Of a stretch of DNA of 64,000 bases, positions 47,752 through 63,423 are shown piece by piece. The position numbers and the translations under genes were made by a program. The stretch is from Coriaria nepalensis (taxonomy: Eukaryota; Streptophyta; Magnoliopsida; Cucurbitales; Coriariaceae), in contig CP114491.1 of assembly GCA_027186245.1 (NCBI GenBank), forward strand, positions 6,631,501 through 6,695,500, in the 5' to 3' direction. Every line of letters starts with the position of its first letter. Within the stretch, counting starts at the first letter, position 1. Below the pieces are notes generated by a model. It worked only from the letters and a program-made list of their open reading frames with translations, made no database searches and was not told where the DNA came from.

Positions 47752-50700
47752 TTAGTGTATTTCCTCTGCCACCTCTTCCCAGACTGGATTATCACGAACC
47801 AAGGGCCATGATGCCTTTTCTTGGTTATGAAATATTTGGAAATAAAAGGAAGACCAGTCTTGAAGGGCCACATTCTCTATTTCGGAAGAGATTCCTCCAT
47901 ACTTGGCACCATCTAGGAAAGTTCTGCTCTCTTTCTTGATTCGTGCAGCTACTTGTTCAAATTGAGGACCATGATAGGTAGTAATGCAGCGCTGTCCAGT
48001 TAAGTACTCTGATCCAAAATTGAACACCATTTCGGAGGAATTGAAAGCATCTGTAAGAGAAGGATGATACTCTCTGAACATCTTGCTCATACACCACTGA
48101 TCACTTTCGGGAAAACGAAAGATGCTGCCAACTTGGGATGTAGTATCATGGGGTAGTGTCAAGGGAATATGTTTCCAACGGGCAGCTATATCTTCCTTCT
48201 CTTTTATATACCGTCTTTCAAAGTCATTGTTGGGTGAGCTGGGTGAGCTGGGTAAACTTGAGCATGGCAATGGAGAAACCTGACTTCCATAGTTGGGAGA
48301 GAAAAATGATGAATTTGATAGTGTGATAGATGCATTAAGTGGACTTTTATATGTGATGGATGAGTTTCTTTCTTCTACTGAATGTTGTAACTCCCAACCC
48401 AGTAGAAGATTACCTGGCATGGTTACCAACAACGATTCACCTCGATCACAAACTTCATCTGGCTCTTCAAAATTGTCTGGAGTTACAATCCTATACTCTT
48501 CCATTGGAACTTCAACTGTTGAATTAATTTCATCCCATAAAGTGGTCCTTCCTTCTGATTCACAGTTGAAGCCCCAAGGCTGCCTGGTCTGATGGTTCTT
48601 ATCATTACTATTGCAGAATAGGTCATAATTTGAAAATATCTCCCTCCCTGGTCTGCTTGGCCAAAAAGATGATAAATCATCATCTGTGCATGGCCCGTAG
48701 TCAAGTTCCATGAAGCTCTCAGCGGGCGGTTGAACTTTTGTGAAATAATTGTCTGGCTGTAGAAAAGAAATGGTTTTTGGTTCCATGTTTGTATCCATTT
48801 GTCGTTGCATTGAATTTCTCAGAACCTGCTACACATTTGATTGGTTACACGAATCAGAATAGGTATTTGGATCCTTTTCAGTACTGCTCTCTGATATCAC
48901 TCAGTGGCTGCTCAGATGATCAGTTCCTCAGTATTAGAGTAGAAAGTGCCAATCATATAAGACACCACTAGTGAAAAATCATGAAAGCAAGCTGGAAGGA
49001 GCCTAATCCTAGAGTGAGAACCCAACAACATATAGAAAAAAAAAAAAAAAAGGTGAATACACTATTTCCATTGCTCTGAGGAACCAGCCGAGAGAGGAGC
49101 AAAGAAACAATATCATGCCTGGAAAAGTTTCCATGAAATCAGCACGAGGAAGTGTAAGTAGAAAGGAAAACTAAATAAAATGAAAGAAAATAGAAAGGAA
49201 GATAGATCTATGGGTCTAACACATCTGAAAAGAGTTCACCATTTACAGAAATCGAGATTTCTGCAACATAGTGATGTAGTTTCTGCCTCTTCCTGTAAAA
49301 GATTCCTAAATATGTACCGACAACACCTGAAATTTACAGAAATGAATAACTCATCCCTACATTTATTTGAATTTTGATGTATAGCAGTTGAAATAAATAA
49401 TTAAAAAATAGTGGGGGAGGCTAGTGTTATTTCCAATAATCGTGTTATGTCTCACCATCACCATAAGTGTGATATATTCTATCTTGACTAATTGAGCTGC
49501 GAGTGCGGTCTCAAGAAAATTACCATTTTCAAGAAAATTTCTTTGGTTGCTGTGTCTCCTTTTCAATGTGGTACAAGCTCCCTTTATCTCAATGTTTACT
49601 GAAAAAATATTGATGCAGGTAGCTTATATTATAGAATTATATAATATTAAGGTCATTGAATAATTGGTCTGATTTAAAGTCCTTTCAATTCTAGGTGATG
49701 ATTTACATATCCTTGGAAACTTCTTGGACATATCTACTATATGGAATAAATTCTGCAGTTCACTCTGTTGCCATGACTAGTAGAGAGCATTACTAATTTC
49801 AGTTCATACACTAAATATCAACAAAGAGATTGTTCAATTAAGAAAGATGGCTAGTGTATATTAAGGATTTTACATTCAAAACAGTATATTTAATTACTGT
49901 TATGTTTTGTTATTCCAGTCTAGTTTTGATAATACATACAGGAAATATGAACTTCAATATATGATTGTTTTTGTGTTACAAGTCATGTTTGTGTACACGT
50001 AACAAGTAGGAGAAACAATTCAGGAACAACTAGGACACACTTAAAGTGGGAGGACATGCATTCGAAGACAGAGAATTACAGAGATAGAATGCACTGGCAT
50101 ATGATTTTCAAAGAAACACCTTAGACAGAGAAATATGCTCCAAATTTGGTTCCAAAGCATAATTTTAGTCCCTCCAGAAAGGTCAGGTGCGAATCCCAAC
50201 ATAAGGAAAACCCATATTTTGAAATATATGTTTGGTGGTTAAATTGTATGTTATGTTCCCAACAGTACTAGGCTGAAAGAAAAGAAAATGAGATAACATC
50301 GGTTGTCACATGATAAAATCATTATATGACGGAAAAGATACGCAAGTAAAGATAGTTTCTAGGGTAACAAAATAATAATCCTGCAACTGGGAGGTGCATT
50401 ATTAATGTAAAGAATCATTTCCTTGTGATAGTCTAATAGCAAATTTTAAACTCATGGGATCTTATAATACTTCTATTATTTTTCGTGAAATATATGTTTC
50501 ATTCATCTATTAAGTAATGCAAGTTTCCTGATACTTTGTCCATAGCTTACTTTCTTGTTGTTTTTCTATTTGAAAGCCCATGACAATACCGCACATTCTT
50601 AATGCAGACATGGAAGTTTTTGAATCATTACCAAGTGGTGAATCCATAGAATCAATTTCACCAGGACTAGCACTTTCAACAAGCAATAACGACTTGAAGT

Positions 50701-52331
50701 CCTCGAGGCTGTTTTTTATAATGCTTGTCCTCTCTGCAAGGGACAGAGAGTAGTATTTCATAAAAATTAAGGAAATTATAATCCTCCAACAGACGAAAAC
50801 AATTGATTGAAACAAGCACTACTTATGCATTGATTAAAATGATAACGAAAGAAAAAAAAAAAAAAAAAGAGAAAAAGGAAAGGGAGAAAAAGGAAATGTT
50901 GCTGGAAGATAATGGTGACAGAGCTTGTTGACTTAACCATAAAGCCTGGAGATGACTTTCATTTTACCTCTAAGACAGTCGCTAGACTTGACCCTCTTTG
51001 ATTGGCTTTCCATCCTGGGACATGATTGTGAATCAACTAGCACGCCCACATCTTTCTTCAATTTTTGGAAAAAGGCATACTCAGAGGTTTTTGCTGCATC
51101 AACTGCATGTTGCTATCATATTAGTTGATTTATATTCCAAAATGGAAGTTTCATGTAGTCGATGTAGAAATATATATTATGACCATACAAAATTGAAGCA
51201 GATTCACCTACACTGAAGAATACAGAGATGTAAAACATTAAATGTAAGACTGCAAGCAGCTTGTAGCTCTAGTAATCAGTGCACTGAAATGAGTTAAACA
51301 GACAACTCGACACACTGTAGCCTGATTTCCTTTAAGTGCGGAAGAATTTGGTCTGCCAGTCAAAGGATTATGGGACTAAGAACATGCAGATTTCAATCAT
51401 TTATTCAGCTAAAGTGTATCAAGAAACAGGAGAAAAGGGGAAAAGAAAAGCTCAAGTCAAAGGCATATGGCAGTGACAGATCATCATCAGTAGGACCCAA
51501 GATGCGTTAATGGAGTGTTTAGATAACCAGTCAAATGGTTAAGTTAAGCCTTACTTATATATTTGGTTAGCTAAGCCAGCAAACACTACTTACAAATGTA
51601 ATCAGAGTTGCAGAGTAAGCTAATTCTAGAGACAATTAGAGTGGTAAGAAGCTGCCAACTACTGAAAATGTAATGCGACAAAACAGAAGATAATTTAGAT
51701 GGTCAACTTAAGAATAGTGACGGGCAGTGAAATTAATTTTCACATTCAAACCCCCTATGTCATCCTCACTAAGCCTAAGGCATACATATATCAGTCCATT
51801 TTGGATACTTAGGAGCACACCTGGCTCAGGTTGTAGCAAAGTATAAATGTGGGTTCCTTAAATAGGTTTAGAACTTAGAAGTAGTATAGGTTAAGAACAA
51901 CCTGAGAGCTCTAATTCAACTTGAAGAAGAGACACAGTAGTTCCACAAAGGATAGGACTATGGAACCAAATTACAAAAAGAACCATTTTAGGACACTCTA
52001 CGATTCTAAGGTTGCTTACATCAATTGGTAATTTGATTTTCTTCCAGTGTTATCAAACAAAAACAAATTAAAATTTGACTGTAGTTACTGGACAGAGAGA
52101 GAAACAGAATCTAAAATTAGATTCAATAAACCAATAAAACCAAATTCAAGAAGAAGGCGAAGTAAAGATGAGTTCAATTTTGAAATTCGGGAGAGGAAAA
52201 CCTGCTGCTGGTTTTGCTGTTGAATCGCATAGTCGTGAACCGGATTTCTTAGCTCCATGAAAAGCTCTTTCAGAAGAAGGTCGGGCCGGGACCGTAACTC
52301 TAGGGTTAGGTCGAGAACAGTTCCGTTTCAT
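47752..52331 (-). CDS. Unrecognised conserved-looking plant protein, 533 aa, five exons
   Basis: Exons in transcription order: 52331-52202, 51102-50968, 50733-50551, 49326-49247 and 48825-47752. All five junctions have GT and AG ends. The phases (1, 1, 1, 0) fit without adjustment, giving 1602 bases and 533 aa. The N-terminus (MKRNCSRPNPRVTVPARPSS) is basic and proline-containing. Exon 2 gives KTSEYAFFQKLKKDVGVLVD. Exon 4 gives TYLGIFYRKRQKLHHYVAEI. Exon 5 is acidic at first, with a Ser/Pro-rich stretch at about 360-374 (PLPCSSLPSSPSS), then a well-ordered C-terminal part with Trp-rich words ending DNPVWEEVAEEIH. There is no signal peptide or membrane segment, so it is likely nuclear or cytosolic. 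I do not recognise the family. The long fifth exon and clean phasing argue that it is a real gene. Confidence 0.85.
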
Positions 52332-52850
52332 CGTGCTTTTGAATTGATGCTATAAATGTAATAGACCACTATAAAAACATGGAAGCGAGGACATCTTTCG
52401 CGCCAAAATGGAACGTCAACCTCTGCATTCACACAGCAAAAGATGATGACAGCTGCGGGACAGTTCAGAGTATTTTGACGCATACTTAGCTAGATTCTCT
52501 GACATTCCTTTGTAATTATGATAGAGAGCGATGTGAATTAAGTAGACTTAAGATCTAAAATTGTTTATACTTTAAAAATATTATTATATGAATTATTATT
52601 TTTAAAATAAAATAATATTTTTATAATTATTGGTATAGAAAAATATTGAAATAAATATAAGCGATCAATAGATATTTAATTTTTGAATATAATTATATGA
52701 TAAATCTTACTTATAATTATATTAATTATTAATGAGATTTGTTTAGTAATTATAATATTTATAATTTTTAAATCTAAGATTATTAAAATAATACAGTAAA
52801 AAATATTATATTTTGATATTATTCAATGTCACTCTATCCAAACGTCGCTA
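52332..52850. other. Probable promoter region of the 533-aa gene, then AT-rich DNA
   Basis: Immediately upstream (52332-52500) the sequence is GC-richer, with TCGCGCCAAAATGG at 52398. This contains TTTCGCGCCAAA, an E2F-type site (TTTCGCGC/TTTGGCGC) at about 52396-52407. That would suit a gene expressed in dividing cells. From 52550 the sequence is AT-rich and shows no gene. Confidence 0.4.
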
Positions 52851-53640
52851 AGGGATTAACCATTGAGTATTTGTTTAAGTATATATAATTTGTAAACTGA
52901 TAAGATAAGATTAATCAGCTCTATATTAGAAGAAAGTTCTTATGAATGAAATACTTTATACTATGAAAAAAATCTTTACACAAAATAATATGATGTGAAA
53001 ATAATTTCTGTAAATCCATGGATTAGTTGCATAATGGTACATATGATTCATATTGATATTCTAATAGGTTTAACAGTTAAACAAAACTTTATGGCTATCT
53101 AAGACTATGAATAAATGGAAGAATAAATCGGTACAATAATAGTTATTTATAGTTTTTATGGAGATTCTTAAGACTTCTTATTACATGGATGACCCATATG
53201 TTTTGCTAGAAGCCAATGAGGTCTAGTGATTTAAATTAATTGATCATAAAAGATTATCATATTAATTATTTAGACAAAAATACACAAGTTGTGGAAACAA
53301 ACTACCGGCATAATATAAAACTTATCTGGTCACACACATAAAGAATAATTGGATTTTATTTGAACTCTAAATTGGAGAATTTTGACTTATTCATATGAAC
53401 TTGATTTAAAAAGTTAAATAATTAATTTGTTTAATTTATTAAGTCTACGTCACACATACACTACTAGCATATCCAAAGAGTGATTAGATTTAATTTCAAA
53501 TAAAATAATTAATTAAAAAATATTAAATTGATAAGATAAATTTATTAAATAGAGATTTAATGAATTTAAACTAATGAATATTTTCATATCAAAAGAAAGT
53601 CTGGTTAGTCATTAAAGTGTTAATGGACCTAGCTGGATCC
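52851..53640 (+). repeat. Family L LTR copy, plus orientation
   Basis: It matches the copy at 3040-3855: GATTCATATTGATATTCTAA (53046), GAATAAATGGAAGAATAAAT (53109), GACTTCTTATTACATGGATG (53172) and GGTCACACACATAAAGAA (53328). The 5' and 3' ends are indistinct, and no PBS follows. A second family L LTR starts downstream at about 54262. Confidence 0.6.
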
Positions 53641-54261
53641 AACTACAAAGACCCTAATTAAAGTCTGTATTTTACTGTGTAAAATTGGATATTAACTTAA
53701 AATATTCAAGGTTATTTTAATTTTTGAAAAATGAGAATTAAACAAACTTCTGGAAACCCGAACATAGGTTAGAAGTGATCGGGCCTTTGAGGCTCAACTA
53801 GGGCTTGTTGTAAGTTCATGGTCCCTATTTGTTTCCTATAATGTCCTTATACTAGCTCAATAAATTCAACTTTCCACTTCCAAGGATGATTTTGGTGCCT
53901 CATTCAAATCTAAATTGAAGTGGTGAAATGGAAATGAAATTAAACCACAGAAAAGTACATTAGAACAATATCTTAATGGCCTTTTATAGGAAAACTTAAC
54001 TTAATAAGATAAACAAAAGATATTATTGTAACACAAAAAAGTCACCTAGATATGTTTCACTAAGCAAATGTCACATATGCCTTCCACAAATTATCTAGGA
54101 GCTTCTACATTCAATATAAGCAAAATAAGTTGTACATGTACAAGTTGTTATAACATTATACTTCTTAATTGCATTTATAGTACATAGTACTATCATTATA
54201 AAACACATCCCCCCAATTGTCCCGAGTTTCCTATCAACCATGACATTATATCTTGGAATTG

Positions 54262-54485
54262 AAAGTATATGCTTGTCAAGCAAATCAAATTTTGATCCGA
54301 TCGGGTTTTTTTTTATGTGATACGATCTCATAGCAAATTAGCAAATGAATATCATCATCGATTCATTATCATCATCAATGAAGGACTTATTTATCATATA
54401 TTTGATAAATAGATCGAAATTTTATATCGTTATAGTATATTAATCGGTATATTAATTCTTATGTTCTATAATATTAAAATATTCC
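54262..54485 (+). repeat. Family L LTR, left part, interrupted by a plastid insertion
   Basis: AAGTATATGCTTGTCAAGCA matches the LTR start of other copies. TTTTATGTGATACGATCTCA (54312) matches CTTTATGTGATACTATCTTT (rc of 43850). TTCTTATGTTCTAT (54456) matches the rc of 43726-43739. After about 54485 the sequence turns into plastid DNA, and the same LTR resumes at about 55388. Confidence 0.6.
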
Positions 54486-54583
54486 ATATTTATTTGAAAT
54501 TCTATTCTATATTCATATTAATTATGAATAGCTAAGCCAAGATCCGAGTAAATTCCTATGCATGTACAATTTCTGTTATGTGA

Positions 54584-54656
54584 GCCCGCTTAGCTCAGAG
54601 GTTAGAGCATCGCATTTGTAATGCGATGGTCATCGGTTCGATTCCGATAGCCGGCT
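54584..54656 (+). tRNA. trnT-UGU: tRNA-Thr (UGU), plastid type
   Basis: 73 bases fold as a cloverleaf: acceptor GCCCGCT/AGCCGGC with a C-C mismatch at the fourth pair, D-arm TAGCTCAGAGGTTAGAGCA, anticodon stem CGCAT/ATGCG around the loop TTGTAA with anticodon TGT, and T-arm CGGTTCGATTCCG. It matches chloroplast trnT-UGU and sits in a plastid fragment within nuclear DNA, so it is probably not expressed for translation. Confidence 0.92.
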
Positions 54657-54657
54657 T

Positions 54658-54716
54658 TTCTCTATTTGTTTGATTTCACATTATCAATTTATGTAAAAAA
54701 TCAAACAAATAGAGAA
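54658..54716 (+). terminator. 19-bp perfect stem-loop after trnT
   Basis: TTCTCTATTTGTTTGATTT (54658-54676) is perfectly complementary to 54698-54716, with a 21-base loop, starting two bases after the tRNA. Such hairpins follow many plastid genes and stabilise or process RNA ends. Here it is carried within the inserted plastid DNA. Confidence 0.8.
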
Positions 54717-55007
54717 AGGGCCTCTTCCCCTTTTTTCAAGGGTCACGGATCTATTATGTCGTAGGAACTTCCAATTATGAATCAAAATTGGAGGGATTCT
54801 CTTTCTGTTGAACAAGTCAAGAGGGGAACTCTTCTTTTTTTTTCTATTATTTACATATACAATAGGATCGATCCGGATATTGATACAATTCATCTAATTG
54901 TTCGTTGTAGTACAATACTTTACTAGATTTCGCTTCATATAGCATATTTATTATTTAGTTTAGTTTTAATTTAGGTTTATGAAATTTAAATAAAATAAGG
55001 AGTCTTT

Positions 55008-55363
55008 ATGTCGCGTTACAGAGGGCCTCGTTTCAAAAAAATACGCCGTCTGGGGGCTTTACCGGGACTAACTAGTAAAAGGCCCAGAACCGGAAGCGAT
55101 CTTAAAAACCAACCGCGCTCCGGTAAAAAATCTCAATACCGTATTCGTTTAGAAGAAAAACAAAAATTGCGTTTTCATTATGGTATTACAGAACGACAAT
55201 TACTTAAATACGTTCGTATCGCCGGAAAAGCCAAAGGATCAACGGGTCAAGTTTTACTACAATTACTTGAAATGCGTTTGGATAACATCCTTTTTCGATT
55301 GGGTATGGCTTCAACTATTCCTCAAGCCCGCCAATTAGTTAATCATAGACATATTTTAGTTAA
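55008..55363 (+). pseudogene. rps4: Plastid rps4 fragment, 3' end missing
   Basis: The start [20 protein letters not shown] and the following sequence match chloroplast ribosomal protein S4 through [12 protein letters not shown] at about residue 118 of about 201. S4 binds 16S rRNA early in assembly of the small plastid ribosomal subunit. An AAGGAG ribosome-binding site precedes the ATG by about 8 bases. The C-terminal S4 RNA-binding part is lost. After residue 118 the frame enters copied patches and then LTR sequence, to a stop at 55533. It is not a functional gene in this nuclear position. Confidence 0.93.
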
Positions 55364-55387
55364 TCATAGACATATTGGGTATGGCTT
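55335..55387 (+). repeat. Templated filler at the plastid-nuclear junction
   Basis: A 21-base block TTAGTTAATCATAGACATATT is present twice in tandem (55335-55355 and 55356-55376). It is followed by ATTGGGTATGGCTT (55374-55387), which also occurs once 76 bases upstream at 55298-55311 inside rps4. Beyond 55387 the sequence is family L LTR. The junction therefore consists of patches copied from the adjacent end. Confidence 0.85.
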
Positions 55388-56030
55388 AAATTATACACGT
55401 GAGGTCATGTGGAGATCATGGTGGGTGAGATGCATGCTGCTTAAAAGTTTAAGATATCAATTGTTCGTAGTCGTAACATTATCAAGAGGAAAATTGGTAA
55501 ATTCAAATACACTATTGCATGGCCATTGGTGGTAATGAACCATTTGGATGATTAGTGGTCATTGGTGGTATTCTCAGTAATAAGAATACTAACTGTTAAT
55601 TAGATATATCTAGTGACTATAATACTCGTGATTTTCAGACTTGCGATCACCTTAGTATGTCTTATGTGTCAGGTTTTACACTTAGATATTTTTCCAAACA
55701 ATCGTAGCCATGGGTTATAATGGGCTAAACTTTTGGGTATAAGATTCTGTATATGATTGTCGTCAGTGATAAGGATGGGATCCATCACTTCTTTATTTCG
55801 GGAAATAAATCCTATAAATTATATTCCTTAATAAACTGGAAATCTCTAACCAAAGTAAAATGGTATGAAATGACATTCATAAGATCATTGTCTATGTTCA
55901 ATAAAAATATAATGATTCACATGATATGTTTATTATGGTTTAGCAATTAAATAATATCTTATGACGAATCGGGATACTGACAAAATAGAAGGATCGATAC
56001 TTGAGTTATTGAAAAAACTAAAATTATGTT
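55388..56030 (+). repeat. Family L LTR, right part after the plastid insertion
   Basis: GAGGTCATGTGGAGATCATG (55401) matches GAGACCATGATAGAGATCAT (40623). TCTTATGTGTCAGGTTTTAC (55660) matches 40813, and AGTGATAAGGATGGGATCCATCA (55763) matches 40940-40960. It is the continuation of the LTR that begins at 54262. Compared with the other copies, only about 25 bases at the insertion point are missing. Confidence 0.65.
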
Positions 56031-57927
56031 AGATATAATGGGCCCAATTTTACTTCACGATCATTCATTAAATGAACCGGACACTTGGGGCCCATGGGAA
56101 AGAGACCCAAGACTCAAAGGCCTATATAAGAAAGAGGTTTCCCTCTTTCTTCTAACCCCAGCCTCCCAAACACAAGAGAGAGAGAGAGAGAGAGTCTCTA
56201 TCATATTTTTCTCTTTCTCCAAGAATTCTCTCTACCTCAAAGTATTGATGAGAGATGGATAGTAAACCGAGAGGATTTCATCCATATGGATTAAGATTAG
56301 AGGTTGGACGATTCTTAGAATCGGAAAAGATCCATGGTGTCAACGGTTTTCCTCTGGTGGTGGCAATTTTCGACGGTGATCTAGCGAAGGAATTATGATG
56401 TTGAGGCATTCAATTGGGCTTGGAGGAGTTGAGGGATCGATATAAACTCTCTTCTCTTTCCCTTTTTTCTTTAACCTAGTTTATTTCTTGGATTAAATAG
56501 TTGAACCAGATTTCTGGTTTGAAGAAATATGCGTAACCAATGATCTTGGTGGTAGTCATTTTTGACTCGGATATCTGAAAGTCATTTTTTAGAAATTGCA
56601 CTCTGCTCTGGATAAGCAAAGATTCAATGACTTACATGGACTCGTTGTAGGCCTAACACATTATGACACATCGAGCCTCCACTAGTCATTCATTTTTGTG
56701 GGTCCCACCATTTTTCATTAACCTGGATTATCTGGAAATATGTATTTACTCGAATTTTATGAGATTTTATTTTCGAGATTAAAACGTTTAAATTGAAAGT
56801 TTATTTAACTTGAAGAATTAAGTGTTTGCAAAGTGTTAATATTTCATTAGAATAAATTCTGAAATGTTAAAATATTTCTAGTGTAATCATATAAGAAACT
56901 TCAATTGATGAATGTTTTCATAGAATTGAAATTTTTAACTTATATGAGTAAGACTTTTGAATTAGAATGAGTTCAATATTTGGAGAAGTTTTTGCAACAC
57001 TAAGTATTTTCTTGTATTGAGAAAGAGTTTAAACTTAAAAATAATATGACTTGGAAAATATTCATTGAATTGTATAATATAATTGATTGATATGATAGTT
57101 TAAATCAATGTACATTGAATATGACTAGTTTGATTAATTGTTAATCATACTAGGTAAATCAAAAGCATGTTTAGATTAATAAATTATAGGCATTATGTCA
57201 CATTAAACTTAATTGATGGATATAGTACATGTTAAATTAATGATGATTTATACATGTATGTTGAATATAATACATGCATTGTTGTTTTGATATGAAATTT
57301 GCATCATATTGAAAAGCATGCTAATGATGTGTATATGAGGATATTTTGATGAGACAATTTAATTTTTTATTTTTTAAATCCTTTTTTGATAATATTAAGT
57401 TTGAAAGCTACATAAGAAAGTTTTATGTGGTGCCTTCCAAATGTTACAATAAATATAAGATTAATAAATCATTAATCGGCTATTGACACATTGTGGTTAA
57501 TAATTCATTAAACTACAAGTTCATTTGTTATCAATGCATGTGACTGCATTATTCCTCTAGACTCGGCTATGGACATATAGGAATTCTAGATTGGGTACAT
57601 GCTAATGTTCACAAGAAAAGCTTAACTATGGGATATGGTTGGTTACATTTGAGACCATAGTCTCCTAAAGGTAAGTGTAGGAGTTACATGAGATGTAATT
57701 GTAAAAAAAAATTCGCTACCTTGTATATGTATTATGGTTACTTATGGATACATGATTATAATATTCGATGTAGGGATCCTTTACCTGCTAGAAAAAATAA
57801 GTTTTTCCTGATAGTAATAAAATAATGGAAGCTTTACTGAAATTGAAAAGACTCTTGATTTTAGTAGTTAATATAGTTTACAAAGTACTTACATTGTACA
57901 TTTATTTATTTTCTTCTGAAATAGGCG
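56031..57927 (+). mobile_element. LTR promoter and leader of a copia-type element
   Basis: A TATA-like GGCCTATATAAGAAAG lies at 56119 and is followed by a pyrimidine-rich GAGAGAGAGAGAGAGAG tract, as in LTR R regions. From about 57170 to 57700 AT-rich leader sequence leads to the gag remnant. I could not find a clear primer-binding site or the LTR end, so the borders of the element are uncertain. Confidence 0.45.
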
Positions 57928-58535
57928 ATGACAAACAGTTCGTTACCTTCAATCCTTGAACAAGATAAGTTAGTAGGGACTAACTTCAAGGATTGGAAAA
58001 GACGACTGAGAATTGTTCTTAATGATGAATACCTTACCCATATATTGGATCAAGGGTAACTAATGCTTCCTCATGGATGGATTCAACCTCTAAAGAAAGA
58101 GGGGCTTAAGCCAAATGGTTTAACCAAGATGACAAGGTACAATGCTTAATGCTTGCATGAATGTCAAAAGAGCTTCAAATGCTACAAGGTACAACGCTTA
58201 ATGCTTGCATGAATGTCAAAAGAGCTTCAAATGCTATATGAAGATATGCATGCCATGAACATCATAAAAACCTAAATGAGATTTGGGGAAATGATGAACC
58301 AGGTGACAGGTTTGAAGCTTTAAAAGCATTATTTTGTGTGAAAATGGCCAAAGGTACATCCGTTGAACAACATGTGCTCAAGATGATTGGTATATGGAAA
58401 GCCTAGATTGTCTAGGATTTGGTATGGTCCCAGAATTATATAATGATATAATAATCCACTCACTTCCTAATTCATATTCATCTTTTGTTTTGAACAAGTT
58501 GGAACCATCGGTTCATAGTGTGCCTATAAAAAGGT
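57928..58535 (+). pseudogene. Ty1/copia gag remnant
   Basis: From the ATG at 57928 the sequence reads MTNSSLPSILEQDKLVGTNF then KDWKRRLRIVLNDEY, the canonical copia gag N-terminus. It stops at TAA near 58057. In other frames EALKALFCVKMAKGTSVEQH, VLKMIG, ESLDCLGFG and IIIHSLPNSYSSFVLN continue the gag pattern. A 52-base tandem duplication (58133-58236) and other indels break the frame. No zinc knuckle or pol is found downstream. Confidence 0.85.
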
Positions 58536-59300
58536 AATCCCTAGAGATAACCCTTAGCCGCCCATCATAGTGAGAGAGAGAGAAGAGTTTTGTTCCTCTC
58601 AAACTTTCTTTCTTTCCAAGAAAATACCCTCTCTCATGAGTTGAGCTTAGGAATAAGAAATTAAACCGAAAGTTATTAGTAAGTGTGGAACCGGCAGCAG
58701 CGGACGACGGCGATGGTAAGAGGGCAACGGTGGTGTTGAGCTTTAGAGTAGGTATATTTCTCTTCTTCTATTTCTTCTCCTCTTCTAGTAGGTTCTTAAA
58801 TCATATAGCATTGGGATTTCTGATTGAGGAAAAGTTTCTCTAAGTGTAACATGTTGATCTTGGTTTGTCTAAATCGAAAACTTAGAAAATGAAAAATTTT
58901 GAATATCACTTCTGCCCAGATTCAAGAACGTTTAACGACTTACATAGTTTAGAGAGATCTTTTTAAAATATCATAGTTAAAGAGATAGTTTGGAAGGTAA
59001 AATATCATTTAACCGATGTATTTAAATTTGTAGTTTTCTTATCATAACATGATAGTTATTCACTACGGAGAATTTTCTATAAGAACTTTATCTTTCCTAG
59101 AGAAATCCCACTTCATTCCCTTAATTTGACTCCATTTTCCTTTAGTAAATTACCAATTTATCTGCTGAATTAAATAGTAACCGTAGAAACCTGAAAGGCG
59201 TTAAGAGTTTAATGCTAGTCATAATTGTGAGACCACAGATGAATAGATTAGGGTCTATTATTGCAACGGCCAACGGTTTTGAATTTTGATGGATCGGTTA
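58536..59300. repeat. LTR-like fragment, then intergenic DNA
   Basis: A CCTATAAAAAGG TATA-like word (58523), GAGAGAGAGAGAAG (58572) and later TTTAACGACTTACATAG (58930) parallel the order in 56119-56640 (TATA, GA tract, TTCAATGACTTACATGG). This suggests a second diverged copy of that LTR. After about 59000 no feature is recognised. Confidence 0.4.
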
Positions 59301-59614
59301 GAAAGAAAGGTGCTCCTTTTTATCTCAATGTATACCATTCAGCATCTCGATGATGGTGTAAAACTGCACACCACACCACATACGTAACTAAATTAAGACA
59401 GGATGGAAAGTAAATCAGGAAAAATATAATACAAGGCTTACATCTCCAATTCGTTTGGTAATGAATCAAGAAATTCAAAATTAAGGACAACACTTTCTTT
59501 TTCGTCTCTCTGAAACTGAAAACAGCTCAAATTCCAAACATCTAATCTACAACAATGGCTCGGGGAGAGATTTTAACTGTACAATTTTCAAAATCGCTTG
59601 AAAGAAGACTTGAA
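59301..59614 (-). other. Probable 3' UTR of the ALE2-like gene
   Basis: Downstream of the ALE2-like stop codon at 59615-59617, on the minus strand. No coding potential. The extent is inferred from position only. Confidence 0.35.

Positions 59615-63423
<3,809 letters not shown>

Larger units (their letters stand above)
54486..55376 (+). mobile_element. Nuclear insertion of plastid DNA (trnT-UGU to rps4)
   Basis: About 0.9 kb contains a complete trnT-UGU, its spacer and the first two thirds of rps4, in the same relative orientation and order as in the chloroplast genome. It lies inside a family L LTR, with nuclear repeat on both sides. The sequence contains the classic trnT primer site AGAGCATCGCATTTGTAATG. 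The rps4 part is open for about 118 codons without a stop, so the transfer is probably recent. The left edge is uncertain by about 30 bases because both sequences are AT-rich. Confidence 0.88.

Noticed and set aside
48293..48971. Plus-strand open frames opposite exon 5 of the 533-aa gene
   Set aside because: Antisense shadows of the long exon 5 and its acceptor.
55008..55535. A 175-codon open frame that could be called an intact nuclear rps4 gene
   Set aside because: Only the first ~118 codons are rps4. The rest is copied filler and LTR sequence, and there is no transit peptide.
56026..56262. A 78-codon open frame starting at 56026
   Set aside because: It covers the TATA box and GA tract of an LTR and has no recognisable domain.
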